64,000 bases of DNA, from positions 62,001-126,000 of the forward strand of contig CAAEEZ010000014.1 of NCBI GenBank assembly GCA_900755035.1, in the 5' to 3' direction. Both the position numbers and the translations under genes were made by a program. Shown here piece by piece: positions 15,133-23,752 of the stretch. This DNA is from Clostridia bacterium (GTDB lineage Bacteria > Bacillota > Clostridia > Christensenellales > CAAEEZ01). The first letter of the stretch is position 1. Each line of letters starts with the position of its first letter. Below the pieces are notes generated by a model. The model saw only the letters and a list, made by a program, of their open reading frames with translations, was not told the DNA's origin and did not search any database.

Positions 15133-15921
15133 ATGAAGAATATTAACGAAGTAGAATTATTTTTGCTAGATTTAGACGGAACGGTATATCTTGGGAGTAA
15201 CGAAATAGACGGTGCGTTTGATGCCGTAAATACCCTTAGAAAACAGGGCAAAAGGATATGTTTTTTAACTAACAACTCGTCAAAGTCGCAGGTTGCCTAC
15301 GAAGAAAAGTTGAATAATATGGGGCTAACCGTTACAAGCGACGAAATATATACGAGTGGTATGGCGGCGGCTGAGTTTTTGAACAAAAAGTACTTTGGCA
15401 AAAAGGTTTTCGTGCTAGGAACGGAGGCTTTGAAGCAGGAGTTAATTAGTTACAACGTGCCACTTAGCGATTATGTAGATGCAGAGGTTGCGCTACTGGG
15501 CTTTGATACGGGGCTAATTTACGACAACTTATACAAGTTTTGTTTATTACTGCAAAGAGGGGCTGAATACGTAGCAACGCACCCTGATAACGTATGCCCA
15601 GCGCCACTTGGGGATATGCCCGATGCAGGTTCGTTTATAAAAATGATAGAAGTGGCTACGGGTAGAGTGCCCGACTACGTATGTGGCAAGCCGTACTCGG
15701 TAATGGCAAATTGCATTAAGGATAGGTTTAACTTGAAAAGTAATCAAATTGCTATGGTAGGTGATAGGCTGTATACGGATATTGCTTTTGGCATAAACAA
15801 CGATTTTTATTCAGTTTTGGTGCTTAGCGGCGAAACCGACCAAAAGATGCTAGAAAAGAGCGATTTGTCGCCTAGTTTGGTAATTCCGTCGATAAAAGAA
15901 TTGCCACAAAAAATAAAATAA
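15133..15921 (+). CDS. HAD-IIA phosphatase (NagD/AraL type)
   Basis: 262 residues. The nucleophile motif is LDLDGTVYLG near 11-20, the threonine/serine motif is LTNNSSKS near 45-52, and the late aspartates are in VGDRLYTDIAFG near 210-221. The C2a cap lies between. Members dephosphorylate small phosphates such as sugar phosphates, glycerol phosphate or pyridoxal phosphate; AraL and NagD are the best known. Adjacency to an AraM-like gene suggests a polyol- or glycerol-phosphate role, which is inference. There is no usable ribosome binding site (AAAGG ends one base from the ATG) and a promoter ends six bases upstream, so the mRNA may be leaderless. Confidence 0.9.
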   Translation: MKNINEVELFLLDLDGTVYLGSNEIDGAFDAVNTLRKQGKRICFLTNNSSKSQVAYEEKLNNMGLTVTSDEIYTSGMAAAEFLNKKYFGKKVFVLGTEALKQELISYNVPLSDYVDAEVALLGFDTGLIYDNLYKFCLLLQRGAEYVATHPDNVCPAPLGDMPDAGSFIKMIEVATGRVPDYVCGKPYSVMANCIKDRFNLKSNQIAMVGDRLYTDIAFGINNDFYSVLVLSGETDQKMLEKSDLSPSLVIPSIKELPQKIK

Positions 15922-15945
15922 TAAAAACATATTTATAAATTTAGT

Positions 15946-15974
15946 TTGACATTTATTATATAATAATATATTTT
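15946..15974 (+). promoter_or_regulatory. Promoter of the symporter gene
   Basis: TTGACA 15946-15951 with AT-rich -10 candidates TATATT (15967-15972, spacer 15) or TATTTT (15969-15974, spacer 17); AGGAG before the gene follows. Confidence 0.6.
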
Positions 15975-15993
15975 TAATATATTAGGAGTTACA

Positions 15994-17751
15994 ATGTCAA
16001 ACTTTCTTTTTTTAGCGGAAACGATTTCAGCTGACAAAGCAATACAAATTTCTATGCTGGTTATCTATATTCTTATGATGGTAACCATTGCTTTTATATG
16101 TCGTAAAAAAAGTAGTACGCTAGACGATTTTTTCCTAGGTGGTAGAGGACTTGGCGGTTGGATGAGTGCATTTTCCTACGGAACTACCTACTTTTCGTCG
16201 GTTATTTTTATAGGATATGCAGGAAAGTTTGGTTGGAATATGGGTATTGCCTCTATTTTTATAGGTATTGGCAACGCTTTAATCGGCACTTTGCTAGCGT
16301 GGAAAATACTTGCTAACCCTACTAGGCTAATGACTAGGCGTCTTGGCGCAGTTACTATGCCGGACTTCTTTGCAAAGCGTTACGACAGCCCGAAAATGAA
16401 AATGGTAGCGTCTATTATCATATTCGTATTTCTAATTCCGTACTCTGCGTCGGTATATCAAGGGCTAGGATATTTGTTTGAAATGGTGTTTGGTATCGAC
16501 GTTTTGTGGTGCGTAATTATAATGGCGGTACTTACTGCTTTGTATCTATTTTTCGGCGGATATTTTGCTACGTCTTTGTCAGACTTCGTGCAGGGCATAA
16601 TTATGCTAGTGGGTGTAGTGCTTATGGTATGTTTCACCCTTAATCACCCTAACGTAAATTGGGCAGAAGGATTTGAAAAACTAACCGAAATGGGATTTGG
16701 TTTTAATATATCCACAGAAGGTGGTTGGGACTCTCCCGTATTTAATCTAGTTATTTTGATTTTGCTTACTTCGTTTGGTATATGGGGGTTGCCACAATCG
16801 GTGCATAAATTCTATGCAGTAAAGGATAAAAAAGCGATAAATAAAGCGATGGTGGTGTCTACCGTATTTTCGTTATTAGTTGGCGGTGGAGCGTACTTTG
16901 TGGGAAGTATGTCGCATTTGTTTTTTGGTAATACCTTGCCACAGGGCGGATACGATACCGTTATTCCTATTATGTTGCAACAGGCGTTGCCTGCCGCTTT
17001 ATTAGGACTAATCGTAGTGCTAGTATTATCGGCAAGTATGAGTACCCTTGCATCTCTTTCCTTAGCGTCCGGTTCGGCTATTGCCGTAGACCTATACAAA
17101 GGCTACGTAAAACCTAACGCAACCGACAAACAAGTAAACGTAAGATTGAAAATGTTATGCGTATTGTTTATATTAGTTTCCGTAATACTTGCAGTAACTA
17201 ACAGCCAAGCCATAGTAGACTTTATGAGTTTATCGTGGGGAACGCTTGCGGGTTGTTTTATAGGTCCTTACGTATTAGGGCTATATAGCAAAAAAGTAAA
17301 CAAGTACGGTGCGTGGACTAGTCTTATTATGGGGCTTGTAACTACGTTCGTTTTGGTGTTCGTGTTCGGCGCAATCTCGCCAAACCCAAATTACGACGGC
17401 TTTTTGGCAATTGTAAAAGGTGGAATTAGTAGAAGTCCGTTAATAGGCGTTATATGTATGGCGCAATCGGTAATAGTTACCTACCTAGTTAGTTTGTTTA
17501 CTAAAAAGACGGATAAAAAACTATTGGACAAATGCTCTAACGACAGCGAGCAAGAAATAGAGAACGAAGTAGTGCAAACAAGCGAGAGCGATTGCAAAGA
17601 AAACGCAAGTATAGACGGCGAAATAATAGAAGAAGCAAGCAAAACCGTTATAAATGAAAGCGATAGAGTACAAGACGGCGTTAACGTTGATTGTTTATTA
17701 GCGACTGAAAGCGTAGAAACGGACGAAACTTGCTATATAGATAATCATTAA
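15994..17751 (+). CDS. Sodium:solute symporter family transporter
   Basis: 585 residues, about thirteen membrane segments over residues 18-505, of the SSS family that includes PutP, SglT and PanF. Supporting pieces are STLDDFFLGGRGLGGWMSAFSYG near 37-59, the helix-breaking FGGYFATSLSDFVQGIIM near 187-204, and VLSASMSTLASLSLASGSAI near 345-364, the TM8 region that forms part of the Na2 site. The substrate cannot be read from sequence. The C-terminal tail of about 80 residues is cytosolic, acidic and serine-rich, longer than in most relatives. AGGAG precedes the start. The gene is monocistronic, ending in the hairpin at 17824. Confidence 0.9.
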   Translation: MSNFLFLAETISADKAIQISMLVIYILMMVTIAFICRKKSSTLDDFFLGGRGLGGWMSAFSYGTTYFSSVIFIGYAGKFGWNMGIASIFIGIGNALIGTLLAWKILANPTRLMTRRLGAVTMPDFFAKRYDSPKMKMVASIIIFVFLIPYSASVYQGLGYLFEMVFGIDVLWCVIIMAVLTALYLFFGGYFATSLSDFVQGIIMLVGVVLMVCFTLNHPNVNWAEGFEKLTEMGFGFNISTEGGWDSPVFNLVILILLTSFGIWGLPQSVHKFYAVKDKKAINKAMVVSTVFSLLVGGGAYFVGSMSHLFFGNTLPQGGYDTVIPIMLQQALPAALLGLIVVLVLSASMSTLASLSLASGSAIAVDLYKGYVKPNATDKQVNVRLKMLCVLFILVSVILAVTNSQAIVDFMSLSWGTLAGCFIGPYVLGLYSKKVNKYGAWTSLIMGLVTTFVLVFVFGAISPNPNYDGFLAIVKGGISRSPLIGVICMAQSVIVTYLVSLFTKKTDKKLLDKCSNDSEQEIENEVVQTSESDCKENASIDGEIIEEASKTVINESDRVQDGVNVDCLLATESVETDETCYIDNH

Positions 17752-17823
17752 ACAGTATTGTCGTACTAAGGCAAGGCAAAAAAATAAAATTTAACGAAAA
17801 TTGAATAAAAATTTTTTAATAGT

Positions 17824-17862
17824 AAATACTTTACACGTTATGCGTAAAGTATTTATTTTTTT
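17824..17862 (+). terminator. Terminator-like hairpin overlapping the next start codon
   Basis: AAATACTTTAC (17824-17834) pairs perfectly with GTAAAGTATTT (17844-17854) and is followed by ATTTTTTT. It would end the symporter transcript, yet the loop holds ATG 17840 of the next gene and the T-run encodes its signal peptide. Confidence 0.75.
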
Positions 17863-18301
17863 ACTAATTATTTTGGGTTTTTCGCTTGAATTTAGTAGCC
17901 CTATAACGACAACCGTTAATCTTACTAGCGCCATAAAAGAGGCGGAGGGGGAAATATATCAAACCACGAAAGCGGGCGAAGAGTTTATGAGCGTGTTGGA
18001 TAAAAAGGTATACAAAGTAAAGGCTTCTACTAGCGAGATAGCAAAGAGAATTAAGGACGAGGACGTTGTTGCCGTTACGGTTAGAATAAAAGGGAAATTC
18101 AACGACGTAGAGAAGATTTTAAGTAGGTTTGGGGTAAAGATAATAAGTGAACAAAATATTTGTGAAAAAAAAGTAATTTATGCGTATAGTAAATTTTTTA
18201 GCGGGTATAATCTTGCAAGAAATAAAGACCAAAACATTCAAATCGTGGTGCGAGAAAACGACGTCGTCGTAGGTATTCCGTTGATTGTTTCTGGATTTTA
18301 A
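17840..18301 (+). CDS. Secreted or anchored YwmB-like protein
   Basis: 153 residues from ATG 17840; an earlier TTG in frame adds 13 unlikely residues. A hydrophobic segment at residues 3-20 (VFIFLLIILGFSLEF) is a signal or anchor. The remainder is an alpha/beta domain with AVTVRIKGKFNDVEKILSRFGVKI, reminiscent of the YwmB family found next to murA, spoIID and spoIIQ in Bacillus; I call this similarity weak. No ribosome binding site is seen, and the start codon lies in the loop of a terminator-like hairpin, so expression is puzzling. An M23 peptidase gene follows after nine bases, with good AAGGAGG. Confidence 0.55.
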   Translation: MRKVFIFLLIILGFSLEFSSPITTTVNLTSAIKEAEGEIYQTTKAGEEFMSVLDKKVYKVKASTSEIAKRIKDEDVVAVTVRIKGKFNDVEKILSRFGVKIISEQNICEKKVIYAYSKFFSGYNLARNKDQNIQIVVRENDVVVGIPLIVSGF

Positions 18302-18310
18302 GGAGGATAT

Positions 18311-18940
18311 ATGAATAACGACAAAAAAGACGAAAAAGCAAAAGGCGGTAAGGTTCTTGCGTTTATCAAACACAATGCGTATTACTTAATTATGGGCGTA
18401 TGCCTTATTGCTATTATCACAATGGTTTCTGTGGCTATTGCAGGCGTAAATAACGACGCTGACCAAACCATTAAACCGGTAGAGCCTAAGCCAGACGTTC
18501 CTACTATCGAAGAAGTAGATATGAATTTTATATTGCCGGTAAAAAATGCTAAGGTTGTAAACGGATATAGCGAAAAGGACAAATTATATTATAATCCTAT
18601 TTTAGAGCAATATTCTTTTCATGCAGGCGTGGATTTTGCTACCACTGAAAAAAGCGCGGTACTTGCCGTTCTTGACGGAGAAGTTATCAAGGCTCAAAAG
18701 CACAAGATGTACGGCTACGTAATCGAAATTAAGCACGCTAAAAATATTACCACCGTGTATCGTTCGCTTGAAGATATCAAAGTAAAGGTGGGCGACAAGG
18801 TAAAGAAGGGCGACGTAATTGGTTACACTTCTAAAAGCGATATTAGCGAAAGCAACCTAGGTAACCACGTGCATTTTGAAATAAAGGAAAACGGAATTAA
18901 CGTAAACCCAAATAAATATTTAACCCTAGAAGAAAAATAA
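18311..18940 (+). CDS. Membrane-anchored LytM/M23 peptidase (SpoIIQ-like possible)
   Basis: 209 residues: a Lys-rich cytoplasmic start (1-22), one membrane segment (about 24-45), a short acidic/proline linker and an M23 domain from residue 75. Zinc ligands are present: HAGVD near 98-102 and HVHFE near 192-196, so it should be an active peptidoglycan endopeptidase rather than a degenerate one. The position after a YwmB-like gene recalls the ywmB...spoIIQ region, so a forespore SpoIIQ role is possible, but any divisome or wall-remodelling role would also fit. The start is backed by AAGGAGG. Confidence 0.85.
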   Translation: MNNDKKDEKAKGGKVLAFIKHNAYYLIMGVCLIAIITMVSVAIAGVNNDADQTIKPVEPKPDVPTIEEVDMNFILPVKNAKVVNGYSEKDKLYYNPILEQYSFHAGVDFATTEKSAVLAVLDGEVIKAQKHKMYGYVIEIKHAKNITTVYRSLEDIKVKVGDKVKKGDVIGYTSKSDISESNLGNHVHFEIKENGINVNPNKYLTLEEK

Positions 18941-18942
18941 CG

Positions 18943-18974
18943 AATAAGTTTGCTACGGCAAACTTATTTTTTTT
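18943..18974 (+). terminator. Intrinsic terminator after the M23 gene
   Basis: AATAAGTTTGC and GCAAACTTATT form eleven perfect pairs around loop TACG, followed by eight or so Ts that run into the -35 box of the next promoter. Confidence 0.9.
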
Positions 18975-19001
18975 GAAAAAATATGCGATTAGTGTTATAC
19001 T
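18973..19001 (+). promoter_or_regulatory. Promoter abutting the acyl-adenylate ligase gene
   Basis: TTGAAA 18973-18978, 17-base spacer, TATACT 18996-19001, then six bases to ATG 19008. The start of transcription should fall on the start codon. Confidence 0.65.
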
Positions 19002-19007
19002 TAAAGT

Positions 19008-20558
19008 ATGGTAAGTTTATACGAAGAATTAAAAATAAATAAATACGCCGAACCTGCCTTAATATTTATGGGCAGTAAAATGAAACGTGAAAAATTTATA
19101 GTAAATATAGATTTAATGGCGTCTTTTTTAGATGAAATAGGAGTGAAACAAGGGGAGAGCGTGGGCATATTGTCGCCTAATATTCCGTCTAGCGTAATTG
19201 CGTTTTATGCGATAAATAAAATAGGCGCAACGGCAAACATCTTCCACCCGCTCGTTGCTACTAACGACTTAATAAGCAAACTAGAAAAATGTAACACTAA
19301 ATATTTGTTCGTGTACGATATGTTTTACAAAAAATATCGCAAACGACTAAAAGAATTAGGAATAAAGGTGATAATTTGCTCGGCAAAAGACTATATGCCT
19401 AGAGTGGTAAAATTCGTTTTTTCGTTGCAACTTGACCTACTTAGAGGCAAACTTAACGGCGAATACACCGTAAAGGACTTTACGAAGCGTAGGGAAAACG
19501 TCAGCGTTAAATACGTTAGGGAAGCGTGTTTTTTGCATAGTTCAGGCACGGAAAGGGAAAAGACTGCCGTAATTACCACGGAAAACTTAGCAGCGCTTAA
19601 AGATAAAATGCGTTACGTTATAGGCGAGGAAAATATAGCAAAGGAACGCGCGTTAGTCAGTTTGCCAATATTCCATTGCTTTGGGCTTGGCGTAGGCGTA
19701 CACTCTTGTTTAACGCTTGGTTTTAGCGTGTTGCTAACGCCTAGGTTTAAGGTAAAATCTTCTTTAAGGCTGATTAAACGTAACAAAATTACTATGCTTA
19801 TAGTTATTCCGTCAATGGTAAAAAAATTTATAGATAACGGCTTTGAAAGATATTTTGACAGTGTAAAACACGTGTACTGCGGAGGGGACAGGATATCAAA
19901 ATCGTTAGTTACGGCGTTTAATATGAAAATGGAGAACGTGAACGGGATAAAACTACTAGAAGGGTACGGGCTAACGGAACTAACGGGAGTGTGTATAGTA
20001 AACACCGAAAAGGAGTACGAGGAGTTTTCGATAGGCAAACCGCTTAAAGATATAGATATATTGGTTGTCGATGAAGATAAAAACGTACTTGGCGCTGAAA
20101 AGGTAGGCGAACTTGCAATATGCTCAAATACGGTTATGCAAGGCTACTTGGACGGAGAATATGTAAAGGTGAGCCATAACGGAAAATCTTACATTTTGAC
20201 GGGCGACTTAGTTATGGTAGATAAAAACGGTTTCGTTTTTTACAAGGACAGGAAGAAAAACGTAATAAAGATAAGCGGAATAAACGTTTTCCCAAAAGAT
20301 ATAGAGGAAATCGCTTTGTCGGTTGACGGGATAAAAGAAGCCGTTTGCGTAGAAAGAGAGCACGACGCTAAGCCGTACGTGTACTTGTACACCGTGGGTG
20401 ACCAAAATAAAAAGGCGGAAATTATACAAAAGGTGAACGAAAATACGCTAAAATACTATCACTTAAAAGACGTGATATTTTTAGATAGTTTGCCACTAAA
20501 TAAAAACGGCAAGGTGGACGTAAAAAGTTTGGAGAAGAAAATAGATTATGAAAAGTAG
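19008..20558 (+). CDS. AMP-binding acyl/aryl ligase-like protein
   Basis: 516 residues of the adenylate-forming superfamily, which activates carboxylic acids as acyl-AMP and usually passes them to CoA or a carrier. Seen: SLPIFHCFGLG near 215-225, EGYGLTELTG near 320-329, the TGDLVMVDKNGFVFYKDRKKNVIKISG block near 392-420 with the hinge, and the C-terminal catalytic lysine in LNKNGKVD near 500-507. The A3 phosphate loop is unusual: HSSGTEREKTAV instead of TSGTTGxPK, so the glycine/threonine pattern is disturbed. Substrate unknown. The ATG has no Shine-Dalgarno site and sits six bases after a -10 box. It is monocistronic. Confidence 0.85.
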   Translation: MVSLYEELKINKYAEPALIFMGSKMKREKFIVNIDLMASFLDEIGVKQGESVGILSPNIPSSVIAFYAINKIGATANIFHPLVATNDLISKLEKCNTKYLFVYDMFYKKYRKRLKELGIKVIICSAKDYMPRVVKFVFSLQLDLLRGKLNGEYTVKDFTKRRENVSVKYVREACFLHSSGTEREKTAVITTENLAALKDKMRYVIGEENIAKERALVSLPIFHCFGLGVGVHSCLTLGFSVLLTPRFKVKSSLRLIKRNKITMLIVIPSMVKKFIDNGFERYFDSVKHVYCGGDRISKSLVTAFNMKMENVNGIKLLEGYGLTELTGVCIVNTEKEYEEFSIGKPLKDIDILVVDEDKNVLGAEKVGELAICSNTVMQGYLDGEYVKVSHNGKSYILTGDLVMVDKNGFVFYKDRKKNVIKISGINVFPKDIEEIALSVDGIKEAVCVEREHDAKPYVYLYTVGDQNKKAEIIQKVNENTLKYYHLKDVIFLDSLPLNKNGKVDVKSLEKKIDYEK

Positions 20559-20577
20559 CCTACGGGCTATTTTTATT
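20556..20577 (+). terminator. Short terminator at the end of the ligase gene
   Basis: TAGCC/GGCTA with loop TACG followed by TTTTTATT; only five pairs, and the stop codon is part of the stem. Confidence 0.5.
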
Positions 20578-20630
20578 ACTAAAATATATAAAATAAGTAA
20601 AAACGTCGAACTTGGTAAATTCAAAACGAA

Positions 20631-20681
20631 AAAAAGTTTTTTTGAAGATATCGAGTTTTTTCTTTTCTAAAAAAACTTTTT
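20631..20681 (+). repeat. Perfect 13-base inverted repeat upstream of the glp promoter
   Basis: AAAAAGTTTTTTT (20631-20643) and AAAAAAACTTTTT (20669-20681) are exact reverse complements with a 25-base spacer. The right arm ends 13 bases before the -35 box, a place suited to an activator or repressor site; a weak terminator-type fold is the alternative. Confidence 0.55.
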
Positions 20682-20694
20682 ATAAATAACGGTA

Positions 20695-20723
20695 TTGACA
20701 AAGATTATAACGGGTTGTATAAT
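20695..20723 (+). promoter_or_regulatory. Consensus promoter of the glpA-glpB-DUF1667 operon
   Basis: TTGACA 20695-20700, 17-base spacer, TATAAT 20718-20723, an exact consensus. The expected 5' end near 20730 starts with a small hairpin GTCGGTC/GACTGAT (20730-20747, loop GTAT). Confidence 0.85.
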
Positions 20724-20769
20724 TTAGTTGTCGGTCGTATGACTGATAAATTATGAAAGAGGATGAACT

Positions 20770-22500
20770 ATGAGCAGTTTTAAGTCGATATGTAAGAAGA
20801 TTCAAGAGATAAATCCTACTTTTGAAGTTACCGAAGAAAACGGTTGTATCGTTTTAAGAGGCGAGGACGACAAGTGGGATAATATCGTTAGGGCAGGTCA
20901 ACTTGCCGTAGACAAGAAATATCTTGGCGTAATTAACGATATAAAATTGAAAGGGTTTACCGATACACCTAAAATGCCTAAGGTGAAGGACGATAAGTAC
21001 GACGGGTTAACTCCTGACGTGTTAATTATCGGTGCTGGCGTAACGGGCTGTGCTATCGCAAGGGAAATGGCAAAATACGACCTAGATATTATGGTGGTAG
21101 AAAAGGGCTACGACGTAGCGCTTATGGCAACTAGCCGAAACGACGGAAATATTCACGTTGGTATAGACCTTAAAAAGGGTACGCAAAAGCACTACTACTT
21201 AATGCGTGGCAATAAAAAATTCGAGCAACTTTCCAAGGAACTTGATTTTAAGTTTGCGCGTGGCGGACAACACGTGTACATAAAAGAGCCGTGGGAAAAA
21301 CGTCTTGCTCCTATTATGGTGATGAAAGCGAAAAACCTAGGTATCGAAGGCGTTCATTACGTAGATAGAGAGGAAATGCTAAAAATAGAGCCGAATATGC
21401 CTAGTTGGGCAATAGGCGCAGTGCGTATGCCGTCGGGCGGTATCGTATCTCCGTACAAGATGACCATTGCTCTTGCTGAAAACGCTGCTGAAAACGGAGT
21501 AAAATTTGCTTTTAATACGGCAGTTTTAGGAATGGAAGTAAAGGGCGACGTGGTTACTAAGGTAAAAACGAATAGAGGAACTATTATGCCTAAGGTGGTT
21601 ATCAACGCAAGTGGCACGTACTCGGACGTAGTTGCCGAAATGGCAAATGACAGAACGTTTACTATTCACCCAAGAAAAGGTACGGATATTATCCTAGACA
21701 AAAAGTGCGCCGATTACGCCCTTACTACCGTAGCAAGAGCGCCGTTTAAGAGATACGTAGACGAATATGTATTTGGTAAAAAGGATAATTCGCATACAAA
21801 GGGTGGCGGAACAACTCAAACGGTGGACGGCAATATATTGATAGGACCTGACGCTGTGGAAATCCCTGAAAGGGAAGATTATTCTACCTCTCGTTCTAGC
21901 CTAGACGCCGTTATAAATAAGCAAAAAGAAAATGCTGAAAAACTAAATTACGGCGACGTTATCACCTATTTTGCAGGTGTTAGGGCTTGTAATTACGAGG
22001 AGGATTTCGTAGTAAGAAAGGGTATAAAAACCAAAAATATAATCGAGGCTGCGGCTATTCAATCACCTGGTATCGGTTGCGCTCCTGCTATTGCAGAGGA
22101 CGTAGTTGGTTGGACGGTGGATATGCTAAAAGCAAAACCGAATAAAAACTTTAACCCGATTAGAAAAACCTATCCTCATCTTGCTGAAATGAGCGACGAC
22201 GAGAGAGATGCGTTAGTAAAGCAAAACCCTAAGTACGGCGAAATAATTTGTCGTTGCGAAGAGGTTTCAAGGGGCGAAATAGAAGATTGCTTGTCTACGG
22301 CGCTACCCGTATTTACGCTAGACGCTATTAAGCGTAGGGTAAGACCAGGTATGGGCAGATGTCAAGGCGGATTTTGTAGCCCGTTCGTAGTAAAGATAAT
22401 TGCTGAAAAACTAGGCGTAGACGAGTGCGAAGTAAGAAAAGCAGGAGAGGACTCCGTAATTTTATACCACAACACTAAGGGAGGAATAGACAATGACTAA
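20770..22500 (+). CDS. FAD-dependent glycerol-3-phosphate dehydrogenase-like subunit with BFD domain (GlpA type)
   Basis: 576 residues. An N-terminal extension of about 80 residues has no domain I recognise. The FAD-binding Rossmann motif follows as IIGAGVTGCAIAREMA near 86-101. The DAO-type oxidoreductase fold continues to about 450, and the C-terminal BFD-like [2Fe-2S] domain has CRCEEVS near 496-502 and RCQGGFCSP near 531-539. In clostridia such proteins oxidise glycerol-3-phosphate to DHAP together with a GlpB-like flavoprotein and a DUF1667 protein, and those two genes follow with overlaps. Controlled by a consensus promoter. Glycerol kinase and facilitator are not in the window. Confidence 0.88.
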   Translation: MSSFKSICKKIQEINPTFEVTEENGCIVLRGEDDKWDNIVRAGQLAVDKKYLGVINDIKLKGFTDTPKMPKVKDDKYDGLTPDVLIIGAGVTGCAIAREMAKYDLDIMVVEKGYDVALMATSRNDGNIHVGIDLKKGTQKHYYLMRGNKKFEQLSKELDFKFARGGQHVYIKEPWEKRLAPIMVMKAKNLGIEGVHYVDREEMLKIEPNMPSWAIGAVRMPSGGIVSPYKMTIALAENAAENGVKFAFNTAVLGMEVKGDVVTKVKTNRGTIMPKVVINASGTYSDVVAEMANDRTFTIHPRKGTDIILDKKCADYALTTVARAPFKRYVDEYVFGKKDNSHTKGGGTTQTVDGNILIGPDAVEIPEREDYSTSRSSLDAVINKQKENAEKLNYGDVITYFAGVRACNYEEDFVVRKGIKTKNIIEAAAIQSPGIGCAPAIAEDVVGWTVDMLKAKPNKNFNPIRKTYPHLAEMSDDERDALVKQNPKYGEIICRCEEVSRGEIEDCLSTALPVFTLDAIKRRVRPGMGRCQGGFCSPFVVKIIAEKLGVDECEVRKAGEDSVILYHNTKGGIDND

Positions 22501-23752
22501 TTATGACGTAGTAGTTATCGGCGGTGGACCTGCAGGTCTTGCGGCTGCAATATCCTCCGATAAAGAAGGCGCTAAGACTTTGCTTATCGAAAGAGAGGCA
22601 AGGCTAGGCGGTATTTTGAAACAATGTATTCACGACGGATTTGGACTAATCACTTTTGGTGAAAAGTTATCAGGACCAGAGTATAGCGGAAAGTACGTGG
22701 ATATGGTAAAAGAAACGAAAGTAGAAATTAAAACCTTATCTTTCGTAACTAGAATACAAAAGGTAGACGGCGGATACCAAATAACTTTTGTAAATCGTGA
22801 CGGTATGAATCACGTACAAACCAAGACTATCGTTCTTGCAACGGGTTGTAGAGAAAGAAGCGCAAGACAAGTATTTATACAAGGTACGAGACCGGCCGGA
22901 ATATTTACGGCAGGAACGGCGCAAGCGTTCGTAAACCTAAACGGCAAAATGCCTGCTAAAAAAGTGGTAATACTTGGTAGTGGCGATATAGGTCTTATTA
23001 TGGCAAGAAGGCTTACCCTTGAAGGTGCAGAGGTAGAGGGCGTATACGAAGTAAAACCAACGCCGTCGGGACTAACTAGAAATATACATCAATGTTTGCA
23101 CGACTTTAATATTCCTTTGCATTTGTCGCACACCGTAACGAAAGCGTATGGTGATGAAAGACTAGAAGGGGTGGAGATTTGCGCCGTAGACGACAAAATG
23201 AACCCAATAAAAGGTACTGAAAGATACGTGGCTTGCGATACGCTGATATTGTCGGTAGGCTTAATACCTGAAAACGAAGTTGCATCGTCGCTTGATATAG
23301 CAATCGACAGAAAGACGAAAGGTCCTATTACCGACCAAAACTTTATGACGATGAAAGAGGGCATTTACTGCTGTGGTAACGCCTTGCACGTAAACGACCT
23401 TGTAGACTACGTAAGTGAAAGCGCAAACGAGGCAGGCAAGTACGCTGCAAGATACGAAAAAAAGGAAACCGAGTACGTACCGCTAGAAGTAAGCAAGGAT
23501 TTCTTGTATATAGTACCACAACAACTAAACGTGAAGGCAGATCTAAGCGAAGTAATATTGTATTTTAGGTCTAGTAGAGATATGAACAAGGCAACGTTAA
23601 ACATAAAGGTAAACGGTGAAGTTCAATTCACAAAGAAGTATCCTGCGCTTCGTCCACCTGAAATGGAAAGGCTATGTTTGGACTTTGGTAAACTTGGCGT
23701 AAAGAAGGGAAGTAAGATAGAATTCACTTTGAGTGAAGGAGGGGCAAAATAA
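22493..23752 (+). CDS. NAD(P)/FAD-dependent oxidoreductase, GlpB-like partner
   Basis: 419 residues. FAD site IGGGPAGLAAAISSDKEGAK near 8-27, a second nucleotide-binding motif VVILGSGDIGLIMARRL near 159-175, and the distal ATGCRERSARQ near 115-125. This is the pyridine-nucleotide-disulphide-reductase-like protein that accompanies GlpA and DUF1667 in clostridial glycerol-3-phosphate operons; it likely channels electrons from the GlpA flavin to an acceptor. The C-terminal 80 residues form a small beta-rich extension. It starts eight bases before the end of the glpA-like gene and ends sharing bases with the DUF1667 start. Confidence 0.88.
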   Translation: MTNYDVVVIGGGPAGLAAAISSDKEGAKTLLIEREARLGGILKQCIHDGFGLITFGEKLSGPEYSGKYVDMVKETKVEIKTLSFVTRIQKVDGGYQITFVNRDGMNHVQTKTIVLATGCRERSARQVFIQGTRPAGIFTAGTAQAFVNLNGKMPAKKVVILGSGDIGLIMARRLTLEGAEVEGVYEVKPTPSGLTRNIHQCLHDFNIPLHLSHTVTKAYGDERLEGVEICAVDDKMNPIKGTERYVACDTLILSVGLIPENEVASSLDIAIDRKTKGPITDQNFMTMKEGIYCCGNALHVNDLVDYVSESANEAGKYAARYEKKETEYVPLEVSKDFLYIVPQQLNVKADLSEVILYFRSSRDMNKATLNIKVNGEVQFTKKYPALRPPEMERLCLDFGKLGVKKGSKIEFTLSEGGAK

